A stretch of 64,000 nucleotides of DNA, from the NCBI RefSeq assembly GCF_000737515.1, contig NZ_CP006587.1:682001-746000 (forward strand), written 5' to 3'. The notes beneath the pieces were generated by a model that was not told the DNA's origin, did no database searches, and saw only the letters and a list, made by a program, of their open reading frames with translations. The stretch is from Hymenobacter sp. APR13. Lineage in GTDB: Bacteria; Bacteroidota; Bacteroidia; Cytophagales; Hymenobacteraceae. Position numbers and translations under genes: made by a program. Positions 27,254 to 35,821 of the stretch are shown piece by piece; positions within the stretch are counted from its first letter, which is position 1; each line of letters starts with the position of its first letter.

Positions 27254-29320
27254 CTACTCGGTGCCCAGCCAGCGGAAGCGGCGGAGCAGGATGCGCAGGT
27301 CGGTGCCGGGCTCGTAGTCTTTGGCATAGAGCAGCTCCAGGCGGCGGCGGGTGGCCTCGGTGAGCGGGCCGCGGGCCTGCACGCCGTCGGCCGGCGAGAG
27401 GATGGCGCGGGCCAGGCGCTGGGGCGCGGCGGCGTAGCGCAGCCCCACCCAGGTGCAGGAGCCGGCCAGCACCCGCCCGCAGTTGCGCAGAAAGCCGCCC
27501 TTATGCTGCTGAAACCCCAGCAGCAGCGGCGAGGCCAACAGTAGCACCAAGCTGGTGAAGATGTCGAGCAGGCGCTTGTTGCGCACCTGCTCGGGCCGGA
27601 ACAGGTTCAGGGTGATATCCAGCGTGTAGTAGTCGCCAGGCGAGTCTTTGCTGGAGCTGCCGATGATGTACTCGCTGTCCTGGGGCAGGATTTTGTAGGC
27701 CACGGGCGGCTGCTGCGGCAAGCTTACCATCAGGCTGATAATCTGGCTGGCCGACAGGTCGCGGCCGCAGAAAATCAGCTCGTCGAGGGCGTAGATGCGG
27801 ATGATGTCTTCCAGCTGCCGCACCTCACCCAACGCCTCGTCGGCGGGCCCGGCCGAAAGCAGCGGAGGCGCCGCCAGCGTAGCCGTGCTGCCCCCGGCCG
27901 CGTACGCACCTGGCGCGGCAGCCGCTACGGGCACGGCGGCTACTTCGGCGGCGGGCGTGATGAAGCCGATGATGCGGGCCTGCACGCCGGCCTGCTCCAG
28001 CAGGTGCCGCACCCGCAGGCTTTCCGCCCCGGAACCCACGATGGCCACGTTTTTCTGCCGCTTTTCACTCAGGCGCAAATCGTGGTAGCGCAGGAAGTGC
28101 GTGGCTAGGCGCCGCCCCACCAGCGCCACCACCGCCCACACGCCACCCAGGATAATGAGGGCCTTGGAGAAACGGTAGGCGTCGAAGAAGTTGCTGATGG
28201 CCGAAATCAGGACTGTGCCCACGAATATGCCGCGCACGATGCGGGCCGTTTTGGTGGGCTGGTCGTAGGCGCCGCTCAGGTAGGCCGAGGTCAGCCACAC
28301 CACCAGGTAGGCCGGCACCGCCACCAGCATAAACTCCGGCGGGTAGTCGGTGCGCACGTATTTGTGGTTGTTTTCCCAGTAGTTTTTCAGGAAAAACATG
28401 CCGCCGTAAATCAGGCCGGCATCCAGCAAAATGGGCGCAGCCTGGGTGAGCAGCCGCATGGCCACCGCCGCTCCGGCCCGCAGCCAGATGGCGCCGTTGA
28501 TGAGCAGCGAAAACAGGCCCGCCCGCCCGGGCGCAAAGTGCTTCTGCGCGAAAATCACCATGGCCCGGTAGAACACGAACACATAGTTGACGCTGGTGCG
28601 CTTGGTGCTTTCGCCCTTGTAATGGATGATGCGGGTGCCGGGGAAGTAATAGTTTTTCCAGCCGCCCTGCGTGATGCGGTACGAGAGGTCGATGTCCTCG
28701 CCGTACATGAAATAGTCTTCGTCGAGCAGGCCCACCTGGTCGAGGGTGGCCTTGCGCATGAGCATGAATGCCCCGCTGAGCACGTCTATTTCGTGGGACT
28801 GGTCCCGGTCGAGGAAGCCGAGGTGGTAGCGCCCGAAGCGGCGCGAGGCCGGAAACAGCCGCGCCAGCCCGAAGATCTTGTAGAACGCCACGCCCGGCGT
28901 GGGTAGGCCGCGCTTGCTTTCGGGCAGAAACTTGCCCTGGCCGTCCAGCATCTTCACGCCCAGCCCGCCGGCGTTGGGGTGCGCGTCCATAAACTCGCAG
29001 CAGGCCCGGAAGGTGTCTTCCTCCACCACCGTGTCGGGGTTGAGCAGCAGCTGGTACTCGCCGGTGGCCTGGCGCAGGGCCTGGTTATTGCCTTTGCTGA
29101 AGCCGGGATTGTCCTTGTTTTCGATGAGGATGACTTCCGGAAACCGGGCCTTCACCATAGCCACCGAGCCGTCCACGGAGTTGTTATCGACCACAAACAC
29201 CTCCACCGGCTGCCCCAGCCGCTCCGTGGCCCGCCGCACCGACAGCAAGGCCTGCTCCAGAAAGTAGCAGACGTTGTAATTGACGATGACGACGGAAAGC
29301 TTCACGGATAGCGGCGGCAT
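27254..29320 (-). CDS. GT2 glycosyltransferase fused to a degenerate WcaJ-like membrane domain
   Basis: The 688-residue protein has three parts. Residues 1 to about 280 are a family-2 glycosyltransferase: SVVIVNYNVCYFLEQAL, VVDNNSVDGSV, LLLNPDTVVEED and the acceptor-side YGEDIDLSYRI. Residues about 290-430 hold four or five transmembrane helices, and about 440-570 a Rossmann-like domain (VAIVGSGAESLRVRHLL). The last 120 residues begin with a KRLLDIFTSLVLLLASPLLL segment that resembles polyprenyl-phosphate sugar transferases, but the KFRTM and catalytic DE motifs are absent. It probably adds a sugar in surface polysaccharide or lipid synthesis. The ATG at 29320 follows a TACCTTTC box by 8 nt. 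Confidence 0.82.
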   Translation of the reverse strand: MPPLSVKLSVVIVNYNVCYFLEQALLSVRRATERLGQPVEVFVVDNNSVDGSVAMVKARFPEVILIENKDNPGFSKGNNQALRQATGEYQLLLNPDTVVEEDTFRACCEFMDAHPNAGGLGVKMLDGQGKFLPESKRGLPTPGVAFYKIFGLARLFPASRRFGRYHLGFLDRDQSHEIDVLSGAFMLMRKATLDQVGLLDEDYFMYGEDIDLSYRITQGGWKNYYFPGTRIIHYKGESTKRTSVNYVFVFYRAMVIFAQKHFAPGRAGLFSLLINGAIWLRAGAAVAMRLLTQAAPILLDAGLIYGGMFFLKNYWENNHKYVRTDYPPEFMLVAVPAYLVVWLTSAYLSGAYDQPTKTARIVRGIFVGTVLISAISNFFDAYRFSKALIILGGVWAVVALVGRRLATHFLRYHDLRLSEKRQKNVAIVGSGAESLRVRHLLEQAGVQARIIGFITPAAEVAAVPVAAAAPGAYAAGGSTATLAAPPLLSAGPADEALGEVRQLEDIIRIYALDELIFCGRDLSASQIISLMVSLPQQPPVAYKILPQDSEYIIGSSSKDSPGDYYTLDITLNLFRPEQVRNKRLLDIFTSLVLLLASPLLLGFQQHKGGFLRNCGRVLAGSCTWVGLRYAAAPQRLARAILSPADGVQARGPLTEATRRRLELLYAKDYEPGTDLRILLRRFRWLGTE

Positions 29321-29328
29321 AGAGGGCC

Positions 29329-29336
29329 GAAAGGTA
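29329..29336 (-). promoter_or_regulatory. Bacteroidota -7-like element of the glycosyltransferase gene
   Basis: TACCTTTC on the minus strand, one mismatch to TAnnTTTG, 8 nt before the ATG at 29320. Confidence 0.45.
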
Positions 29337-29345
29337 GCAACGATT

Positions 29346-29527
29346 GACCTCACCCCCTAGCCCCCTCTCCAAAAGAGAGGGGGGACTAGTTTCTAGTTTT
29401 GAAACTAGTTTTAGACTCGCTCATTAAAAAAACAAAAGCCCGTCGGAGTGTCCGACGGGCTTTTCTATGCTACTATTTTAAAGCTAGTCCCCCCTCTCTT
29501 TTGGAGAGGGGGCTAGGGGGTGAGGTC
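29346..29527. repeat. Perfect 43-nt inverted repeat enclosing a terminator
   Basis: Arms 29346-29388 and 29485-29527 are exact reverse complements (one more base pairs inward), the longest perfect pair in the window. The 96-nt spacer contains a separate terminator hairpin. The right arm ends 3 nt before the recR stop. Confidence 0.92.
29434..29465. terminator. Terminator downstream of recR
   Basis: AAAAGCCCGTCGGA/TCCGACGGGCTTTT with A and T runs, nested in the 43-nt inverted repeat. Confidence 0.88.
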
Positions 29528-29530
29528 GGG

Positions 29531-30145
29531 CTACCGCGCCTGGCGCTGGCGTTCCACGATGCTGCGGCCCAGCGTGATTTCGTCGGCGTATTCCAGCTCG
29601 CCGCCCATCGGAATGCCGCGGGCAATGGTGCTGATGTGCACGCCCTCGAAGTCGCGGAGCTTGCGCGAGAGGTAGAAGGCCGTGGTGTCGCCTTCCATGG
29701 TGGGGCTGATGGCCAGAATCACTTCCTTGATTTCCGACTCCGGCCCGCTCATGCGCGCCACGAGGCTGTCAATCTGCAGGTCGCTGGGGCCCACGCCCTC
29801 AATGGGCGAAATGACGCCGCCGAGCACGTGGTAGGTGCCCTTGTACTGGCCGGTATTCTCGATGGCAATGACGTCGCGGATGTCCGACACCACGCACACG
29901 GTGCTATGGTCGCGGAGCTGGTTGGCGCAGATGGCGCACTCCGGCGTGTCGGAAATGTTGTGGCAGGTGTCGCAGTAGCGGATTTCGAAGCGCATCTTGG
30001 CCAGGGCCTCGGCCAAGGTGGCCGTGGTGTCGGCTTCGGCCTTAAGCAGGTGCAAGGCCAGCCGCAGAGCCGTCTTTTTGCCTACTCCGGGCAGCTTCGA
30101 CAGCTCGCCCACCGCGTTTTCTATCAGCTTGGAAGGAAACTCCAT
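29531..30145 (-). CDS. recR: Recombination protein RecR
   Basis: RecR works with RecO (and RecF) to load RecA at gaps. The 204 residues show the helix-hairpin-helix [20 protein letters not shown], the C4 zinc finger [16 protein letters not shown], and the TOPRIM domain beginning [20 protein letters not shown] with [16 protein letters not shown]. The C-terminal Walker-B-like segment with [16 protein letters not shown] closes it. Length is usual. The gene ends next to a nested repeat and terminator, and begins about 100 bp from clpS on the same strand; dnaX is not adjacent. Confidence 0.96.
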   Translation of the reverse strand: MEFPSKLIENAVGELSKLPGVGKKTALRLALHLLKAEADTTATLAEALAKMRFEIRYCDTCHNISDTPECAICANQLRDHSTVCVVSDIRDVIAIENTGQYKGTYHVLGGVISPIEGVGPSDLQIDSLVARMSGPESEIKEVILAISPTMEGDTTAFYLSRKLRDFEGVHISTIARGIPMGGELEYADEITLGRSIVERQRQAR

Positions 30146-30163
30146 TCAGTTGAATTGTTGGAT

Positions 30164-30231
30164 TGTTTAATGGCTGGATGGCTGGCCGTTCTGCTCACGC
30201 GTTGAACGACCAGCCATCCAGCCATTAAACA
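30164..30231. repeat. 27-nt inverted repeat between clpS and recR
   Basis: Arms 30164-30190 and 30205-30231 pair with one mismatch around a 14-nt loop. Given its short loop it may end clpS transcription or stabilise the 3' end. Confidence 0.85.
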
Positions 30232-30241
30232 CTTGAGCCAT

Positions 30242-30523
30242 TTAGAGGATATCCGCCGAAATTCCCCGGTCGTGGAGGGCGGTGCACATGGCGGCCAGTT
30301 CCTCGTATGCACCGTGCTTGACGGTGCACTGGCCTTTGTAGTGAATGAGGAGCGTGCACTGCTCGGCCTGTTCGGGCTGGTGGCCGCACACGTCCATCAG
30401 GGTTTTGATGACGTGGTCGAAGGTGTTGACGTCGTCGTTGTACACGATTAGGTCGCGCACATCGGTGGTTTCTTCCAGGAGCAGTACGTCTTCGTCGTAC
30501 TCGATTAACGGCTTGCTGTTCAT
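30242..30523 (-). CDS. clpS: ATP-dependent Clp protease adaptor ClpS
   Basis: ClpS carries N-degron substrates to ClpAP. The 93 residues show the binding-pocket motif LIVYNDDVNTFDHVIKTLMD and the later helix EQAEQCTLLIHYKGQCTVKHG, in which the His contacts the substrate amino terminus in known structures. The N-terminal 20 residues form the flexible extension. The ATG at 30521-30523 sits 4 nt after a TATTTTTG box. A longer frame would start upstream of that box. No clpA gene is in the window. Confidence 0.93.
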   Translation of the reverse strand: MNSKPLIEYDEDVLLLEETTDVRDLIVYNDDVNTFDHVIKTLMDVCGHQPEQAEQCTLLIHYKGQCTVKHGAYEELAAMCTALHDRGISADIL

Positions 30524-30527
30524 GGCG

Positions 30528-30535
30528 CAAAAATA
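30528..30535 (-). promoter_or_regulatory. Bacteroidota -7 element of clpS
   Basis: TATTTTTG on the minus strand, exact match, 4 nt before the ATG (TATTTTTGCGCCATG). Predicted leaderless mRNA. Confidence 0.6.
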
Positions 30536-30734
30536 CGGAAAAACGGGCAGATAACCGGACTGCGGACACGTCACCCGGCCTGCTATAACCGATTCAGGCC
30601 CTGAATCGTTTCCGCATTTTGCCGGAACCTGCAGCGGGGCTGGCCGCCGCGGTGGCCGTGGGCGGACCGGCGCGGGGGCTCCGGGAAATCCGCCGTAATT
30701 TTCCGCTTTCCTACCCTCCTACCCTTCCCTACGC

Positions 30735-32909
30735 ATGCGTAATTTCCCTTTGCGCCGGCTGCTGCTGGCGCTCCTGCTGGTAGCGGCGCAGCTGCCGGCG
30801 CTCCAGGCCCAGCAGAAGCGCCTGACCATGGCCGACGCCTTCCTCAACCGCAGCCTGCAGCCCGAAAACCTGCGCCAGCTCTCCTGGATTCCGGGCTCGA
30901 AAGACGAGTACAGCTACGTGCGCACCACCAACGGCCAGGACGAGCTGGTGCGCGGCAGCAACGGCACCGCCACCGCCGTTTTCTCGCTGGCCGAGTTGGG
31001 CCAGACACTACAGGCCGCCGGCGCCCCGACCGTAAAGGCGTCAGCGTTTCCGACCGTCACGTGGATGAGCCCACAGCAGGCGCTGCTGATGCGGGCCGGC
31101 AAAGTGTACCGCGTGGATGTGGCCAGCAAGCAAGCCACGGCCCTTTTCGGCTACGATCAGGCCGCCGAAAACGTGGAAATGGACCCCACCCACACGCGGG
31201 TGGCTTTCACCAAAGACCAGAACCTGTACGTGTCGCTGGCGGGCCGCGAAAACGAGGCCGTGACGCAGGAAACCAACCCCGCCATCGTGAACGGGCAGGC
31301 CGCGCACCGCTCGGAGTTCGGCATCACGAAGGGCACGTTCTGGAGCCCCACCGGCAGCCGGCTGGCCTACTACCGCATGGACCAGGCCATGGTGACCGAC
31401 TACCTGCTGGTGGATGTTTCGGCCACGCCGGCGCAGGCCAAGCCGTTCAAATACCCAATGGCCGGCGACAAAAGCCACGAGGTGACGGTGGGCGTGTACG
31501 ACCTGAACACCCGCAAAACGGTGTTTCTGCAAACCGGTGAGCCCAAGGAGCAGTACCTGACCAACATCAGCTGGAGCCCCGACGAGAAAAGCATCTTCGT
31601 GGCGGTGCTCAACCGCGGCCAGAACCAGATGCAGCTGCGGCAGTACGACGCCACTACCGGCGCCTTCGTGAAAACGCTGTTCGAGGAGAAATCCGACAAG
31701 GACTTCGTGGAGCCGCTGCACCCGCTGGAGTTCGTGCCCGGCCGCCCCGACCAGTTTCTGTGGCGCAGCCAGCGCGACGGCTACGAGCATATCTACCTCT
31801 ACAGCACCAGCGGCAAGCTGCTGCGCCAGCTCACGAAAGGCCCGTGGCAGGTGACGGACGTGCTGGGCTTCGCTGATAACAACCGCGAAGTGGTGTTCCA
31901 GAGCACGGCCGCCAGCCCGCTGCAGCGGCGGGTGTACGCCGTGAAGCTCAGCGGCGGCAAGCTGCGCGAAATCACGCGGGAAACCGGCACGCACACGGCC
32001 ACATTGAGCCCTTCGGGCCGGCAGCTACTCGATGTGTTCAGCAGTACCAGCACGCCCCGCATCATTCGCACGGTGAGCGTGGCCGACGGCAAAACCGCCC
32101 AGACGCTGCTCACGGCCCCCAACCCCGTGGCCGAGTACCAGCTGGGTGAAACCAAAATGGTGACCCTGAAAGCCGCCGACGGCCAGACCGACCTCTACGG
32201 CCGCCTCATCACGCCGCCCAACTTCGACCCGGCCAAGAAATACCCCACCGTGGTGTACCTGTACGGCGGCCCGCACGTGCAACTCGTCACGGACTCGTGG
32301 CTGGGCGGCGCCAACCTCTGGATGCAGCTGATGGCGCAGAAAGGCTACGTGGTGTTCACCGTGGATTCGCGCGGCTCTGGCAACCGCGGCTCGGCCTTCG
32401 AGCGGGCCACGTTCCGGCAGCTGGGCACCGTGGAAATGCAGGACCAGCTCAAGGGCGTCGACTACCTGAAAAGCCTGCCCTACGTGGATGCAACCCGCAT
32501 CGGCATTCACGGCTGGAGCTTCGGCGGCTTCATGACCACCACGCTGATGACGCGCAGCCCCGGCACGTTCAAGGTGGGCGTGGGCGGCGGCCCGGTCATC
32601 GACTGGCGTATGTACGAAATCATGTACACGGAGCGCTACATGGACACGCCCCAGGAAAACCCCGACGGCTACGCCCAGGCCAACCTGCTCAACCACGTGG
32701 ATAAGCTGCAGGGCAAGCTGCTGCTCATCCACGGCACCATCGACGACGTAGTGGTGTGGCAGCACAGCCTCGATTACCTGAAAACCGCCGTCGACAAGGG
32801 CGTGCAGCTCGACTACTTCGTGTACCCAGGACATCCGCACAACGTTGGCGGCAAAGACCGGGTGCACCTCTACCAGAAAATCACCGACTACTTCGACGAC
32901 AAGTTGTAG
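30735..32909 (+). CDS. S9B-family dipeptidyl peptidase IV-like serine peptidase
   Basis: The 724 residues start with a signal peptide (RRLLLALLLVAAQLPALQAQ). Residues about 30-470 are the beta-propeller (SWIPGSKDEYSYVR, FWSPTGSRLAYYRMDQAMV with the S9B double-Glu region replaced by EVTVGVYDLN nearby). Residues about 475-724 are the alpha/beta-hydrolase domain: YGGPHVQLV, the nucleophile in GWSFGGFMTTTLM, the acid in GTIDDVVVWQHS and the histidine in YPGHPHNVGG. It should release dipeptides after Pro or Ala in the periplasm. Single-gene unit with a foldback repeat after the stop. Confidence 0.92.
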   Translation: MRNFPLRRLLLALLLVAAQLPALQAQQKRLTMADAFLNRSLQPENLRQLSWIPGSKDEYSYVRTTNGQDELVRGSNGTATAVFSLAELGQTLQAAGAPTVKASAFPTVTWMSPQQALLMRAGKVYRVDVASKQATALFGYDQAAENVEMDPTHTRVAFTKDQNLYVSLAGRENEAVTQETNPAIVNGQAAHRSEFGITKGTFWSPTGSRLAYYRMDQAMVTDYLLVDVSATPAQAKPFKYPMAGDKSHEVTVGVYDLNTRKTVFLQTGEPKEQYLTNISWSPDEKSIFVAVLNRGQNQMQLRQYDATTGAFVKTLFEEKSDKDFVEPLHPLEFVPGRPDQFLWRSQRDGYEHIYLYSTSGKLLRQLTKGPWQVTDVLGFADNNREVVFQSTAASPLQRRVYAVKLSGGKLREITRETGTHTATLSPSGRQLLDVFSSTSTPRIIRTVSVADGKTAQTLLTAPNPVAEYQLGETKMVTLKAADGQTDLYGRLITPPNFDPAKKYPTVVYLYGGPHVQLVTDSWLGGANLWMQLMAQKGYVVFTVDSRGSGNRGSAFERATFRQLGTVEMQDQLKGVDYLKSLPYVDATRIGIHGWSFGGFMTTTLMTRSPGTFKVGVGGGPVIDWRMYEIMYTERYMDTPQENPDGYAQANLLNHVDKLQGKLLLIHGTIDDVVVWQHSLDYLKTAVDKGVQLDYFVYPGHPHNVGGKDRVHLYQKITDYFDDKL

Positions 32910-32919
32910 CCCGGTGAGC

Positions 32920-33000
32920 ATTGAGAATTAAAGATTGACTGGCTGCCTGCCATAAACCGCGTATGTTTCTGCTGCGGCCGGTCAATTTTTAATTCTCAAT
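32920..33000. repeat. 23-nt inverted repeat, AT-rich
   Basis: Arms 32920-32942 and 32978-33000 pair with two mismatches. Possible terminator or foldback element 10 nt after the peptidase stop. Confidence 0.75.
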
Positions 33001-33023
33001 TCTTAATTTTTAATTCCCCAGAA

Positions 33024-33581
33024 ATGCCCGTTCCGTCCGCCGAATTCAAGCGCGCCCTCAAGAAGCTGTCCGACAAGGAAAAGGAGGCCCTGCTGCTGCG
33101 CGCCGCCCGCCGCGACGCCGAGCTCTACGATACGCTCTGCTACGAGCTGCTGCCCGACATAACCACCGAAACCGTGTTCGAGCAGGCCTCCGACCAGATT
33201 CACGAGCTGTTTGCGGTGGGCGCTACCGGCCGTTTGCTCAACCGCAGCCTCACCAAGGCCCTGGGCAAAGCCACCAAGGAAGTGGCCCGCGCCCGCCGCA
33301 TCACCAAAGACAAGCGCCTGGAAGTGGACCTGAACCTGTACACCCTGCGCCACATCTTTGAGAACTACACCGGCCAGTTTGAGAGCATGTACGCCGGCTT
33401 CTATACCGGCACGGCCCGGCTGGCGGCCCGCACGGCCCAGCTGGTGCTCAACAACCTGCACGAAGACCTGTGGCTGGAGTACAAAGCCGAAATCGACGAC
33501 TTTTTGCAGCAGCTGCACGCCCGCGCCAAAAGCCGCAGCCTCAAGTTTGAGCTGCCCCGCGAGCTGGTGCTGCCGGAGTAG
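33024..33581 (+). CDS. Helical cytosolic protein of unknown function
   Basis: The 185-residue product has no signal peptide or membrane helix. It is charged and probably mostly alpha-helical: FKRALKKLSDKEKEALLLRA at the start, then a central segment with ATGRLLNRSLTKALGKATKE and a later YTLRHIFENYTGQFESMY. I recognise no family. The next gene, a lipoprotein, is 48 nt away on the same strand, so cotranscription is possible. Confidence 0.72.
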   Translation: MPVPSAEFKRALKKLSDKEKEALLLRAARRDAELYDTLCYELLPDITTETVFEQASDQIHELFAVGATGRLLNRSLTKALGKATKEVARARRITKDKRLEVDLNLYTLRHIFENYTGQFESMYAGFYTGTARLAARTAQLVLNNLHEDLWLEYKAEIDDFLQQLHARAKSRSLKFELPRELVLPE

Positions 33582-33629
33582 CTTGGCGGTATCGGAATAA
33601 CCGGTTACTTGCCGGAAAATATCCGCACT

Positions 33630-34406
33630 ATGCCCCTATTCCGCTACCTGCCGGCTTTGCTGCTGCTCGGCGCCCTCCCCTCCTGCTCGTCCGACGGCCC
33701 CGCTGGGCGCCCGGCCAACGCCCCGGCCACCCAGGCGGCGCCCGATACGGCCGCCGTGCGCAAAGCCGCCCAGCAGTACCGCGTGCACTACAACACGCCC
33801 GTCAGCCTCGACAGCACCGACTATTACTACCAGCCCGTGTCGGTGGTAGCGCAGGACAACAGCCGCACCACCCGCCTGCTGGAAAGCAGTTCCTATTATG
33901 ACGGCGCAAGCAGCAGCTCCGACCGTATTCTGGGCACCTGCTACAACGTGCTGTTTTTTCGGCGGAGCAGTGCGCAGGCCGAGCAGGCGCTGCTGCCGCA
34001 CGGTCGCTTCGTTGTCACCGAAATCGACGACGCAAAGAAGCCCGACAGCCGCTGGCCCTACCTGTTCTATACCATCCTGAAGGCCGATACCAACGCCGAC
34101 GGCCACCAGGACCAAGAAGACGCCAGCGCCCTGTTTGTATCGGACCGCAGCGGCCAGCAGCTGCGCCAGCTCACCCCCGACGGCACCCACCTGGAAAGCC
34201 GCCTGCTGCTGCCCGGCACCAGCCTGCTGCTGGTGGAGGTGCGCCCCGACACCAACCACGACCGGGAATACACCCACGCCGACGGCACCTACTGGCTGCG
34301 TTTCGATTTGCGCAACCTAGCCGTGGCCCCCGTGCGGCAGCCTTCCCCGGCCCTCGCCAACACGCTGCACCAGCAGATGCTGGAACGCCAGAGCCGCAAC
34401 CAGTAA
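33630..34406 (+). CDS. Lipoprotein with EF-hand-like calcium loops
   Basis: The 258-residue product begins with a signal peptide and lipobox (LLLLGALPSCSS; lipid on Cys about residue 19), then an Ala/Pro-rich tether. Within the soluble domain the segment DTNADGHQDQED has the D-x-N-x-D-G-x-x-D-x-x-D spacing of a calcium-binding EF-hand/dockerin loop; a second acidic stretch, DTNHDREYTHADG, is similar but less regular. Known function: none. It is likely at the outer membrane or periplasm. The ATG at 33630 is preferred to a TTG seven codons upstream, since it starts the signal peptide. Confidence 0.75.
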   Translation: MPLFRYLPALLLLGALPSCSSDGPAGRPANAPATQAAPDTAAVRKAAQQYRVHYNTPVSLDSTDYYYQPVSVVAQDNSRTTRLLESSSYYDGASSSSDRILGTCYNVLFFRRSSAQAEQALLPHGRFVVTEIDDAKKPDSRWPYLFYTILKADTNADGHQDQEDASALFVSDRSGQQLRQLTPDGTHLESRLLLPGTSLLLVEVRPDTNHDREYTHADGTYWLRFDLRNLAVAPVRQPSPALANTLHQQMLERQSRNQ

Positions 34407-34420
34407 AGACCAAACGCACA

Positions 34421-34457
34421 AAAAAAGCCCCTCCGGCAGCTGCCAGAGGGGCTTTTT
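34421..34457. terminator. Terminator between the lipoprotein and yceI-type genes
   Basis: AAAGCCCCTCCGGCA/TGCCAGAGGGGCTTT with A6 and T5 runs, between convergent genes. Confidence 0.9.
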
Positions 34458-34502
34458 AACGCAATGCCGAATCATCCATTCAACGGCATTCCGCCAGCAG
34501 AA

Positions 34503-35150
34503 TTACTGCTTGGCAATAACGTTGAAGCTTAGCGTGAAGTCATCCATGATGGCCTTGTCGCCGATGCTTTCGAAGAACGACTTGGAGCCGTACTTGATGT
34601 CGAACTTGGTACGGTCGATGGTAGCCGTGCCGCTGGCCGAAGCTACGCCGCCTTTCACGCCTACTTTAGCGGGGAAGCTGATGCTCTGGGTGATGCCTTT
34701 GATGGTCAGGTCGCCGGTGATGGTGGCGTTGTTGCCGGCCGCGTCGCCTTTCAGGGCGGCTACTTTCGTGATTTTGAACGTCGAGGTAGGGTTCTTCTCA
34801 ATGCTGAAGAAATCCTCGGAGCGCAGGTGGCCCACCAGCTTGCCGTTGTATTCGGCTTCCTTGATGTCCTCTACTTTCAGCGAGTTCATGTCCACCGTGA
34901 ACATGCCGCCCACAATCTGGGTGCCGCGCACCAGCACGGTGCCGTCTTTGAACTGAATGTTGCCGTTGTGCTGGCCGGTTACTTTTTTGCCTACCCAGCC
35001 CAGCGTGCTCAACTGCGGCTGCAGCTTGTACGACTTATCGGCTGCTTTGCTGGTGCGGGCAGCGGCAGCAGCCGTGGCAGGGTTGCCAGCATAAGCCGGA
35101 GCGGCCAGCAACGAAACAGCAATAAGAGCGGGCAAAAGGAGCTTTTTCAT
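34503..35150 (-). CDS. YceI-family periplasmic lipid-binding protein
   Basis: The 215 residues start with a signal peptide (KKLLLPALIAVSLLAAPAYA) followed by an Ala-rich linker. The YceI lipocalin-like beta-barrel follows: STLGWVGKKVTGQHNGNI, GGMFTVDMNSLKVED, HLRSEDFFSIEKNPTSTF and TGDLTIKGITQSISFP are typical strands. Family members bind isoprenoid quinone-like lipids in the periplasm. I used the ATG at 35150, the start of the signal peptide. The marR-type gene lies 52 nt upstream on the same strand, so the pair is probably an operon under that regulator. Confidence 0.92.
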   Translation of the reverse strand: MKKLLLPALIAVSLLAAPAYAGNPATAAAAARTSKAADKSYKLQPQLSTLGWVGKKVTGQHNGNIQFKDGTVLVRGTQIVGGMFTVDMNSLKVEDIKEAEYNGKLVGHLRSEDFFSIEKNPTSTFKITKVAALKGDAAGNNATITGDLTIKGITQSISFPAKVGVKGGVASASGTATIDRTKFDIKYGSKSFFESIGDKAIMDDFTLSFNVIAKQ

Positions 35151-35202
35151 GGTTTTTGAAAAAAGAAAGGTGTGTGGGGAGTAAACGAAACGAGTGGGGA
35201 GC

Positions 35203-35652
35203 CTAATCCCGGATTTTATCGAGCAGGGCACTGAGCTGCGTGGCCTCCTCTTCCGTGAGGTTGTGCAGCCCGATGGGCTGCTCCTGCATCACCAGGTCCA
35301 TGCGCTGCAGCAGATCCAGGCCGGCATCGGTGATGCAGATATCCACGGCGCGGCGGTTGCTGGGGCATACGGTGCGCGTCACGAGGGCCTTGCTTTCCAG
35401 CTTGTCGACGATGCGGGAGGCGTTGCTGGTTTTGTCCAGCATCCGCTCTATCAGCAGGTTGACGGTGGATGGCTTGGGGTGCTGGCCGCGCAGAATGCGC
35501 AGAATGTTGAACTGGGGCAGCGTAACGCCAAACGATTTGAAAGCCGCGGCCTGCCGCTGCCCCAGCCAGCCCGCCGTGTACATCACATTGATGTGGGCTT
35601 TCTGATGGGAGTCGCGGAAAACTGTCTGCTTGATTTCGTCCTCAATTTTCAT
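35203..35652 (-). CDS. MarR-family transcriptional regulator
   Basis: The 149 residues show the winged helix of MarR proteins: the helix TLPQFNILRILRGQHPKPST, the recognition helix MLDKTSNASRIVDKLESKAL and the wing with RTVCPSNRRAVDICITDAG. Helices at both ends mediate dimerisation. It is upstream of the YceI gene, same strand, and divergent from a DUF6799 gene, with a palindromic AT-rich stretch between (35690-35710) that is a likely operator. The ligand is unknown. A start at 35661 would add three residues; the ATG at 35650-35652 is used. Confidence 0.9.
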   Translation of the reverse strand: MKIEDEIKQTVFRDSHQKAHINVMYTAGWLGQRQAAAFKSFGVTLPQFNILRILRGQHPKPSTVNLLIERMLDKTSNASRIVDKLESKALVTRTVCPSNRRAVDICITDAGLDLLQRMDLVMQEQPIGLHNLTEEEATQLSALLDKIRD

Positions 35653-35689
35653 GGCCGGCATTCGCTGCGGGGAAATAGTGATGCAAATA

Positions 35690-35710
35690 TATGTACATAC
35701 ATTTTATGTA
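35690..35710. promoter_or_regulatory. Candidate MarR operator in the divergent promoter region
   Basis: TATGTACATA (35690-35699) is a perfect palindrome, overlapping a TACAT-n7-ATGTA inverted repeat (35694-35710). It is the only AT-rich palindromic stretch between the marR-type gene and the DUF6799 gene. MarR proteins bind such 15-20-bp palindromes near their own promoters. Confidence 0.45.
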
Positions 35711-35821
35711 GCAACACTTGTTCCCGTGAAATATTTTTCTTTTTGTGTGGCTGGGCGTTCCAGCCTTTTGGCGCAGGCTCTCGTAAGCAGAAGCCTTTCC
35801 CCATTCCAGGCACTCTATTAT

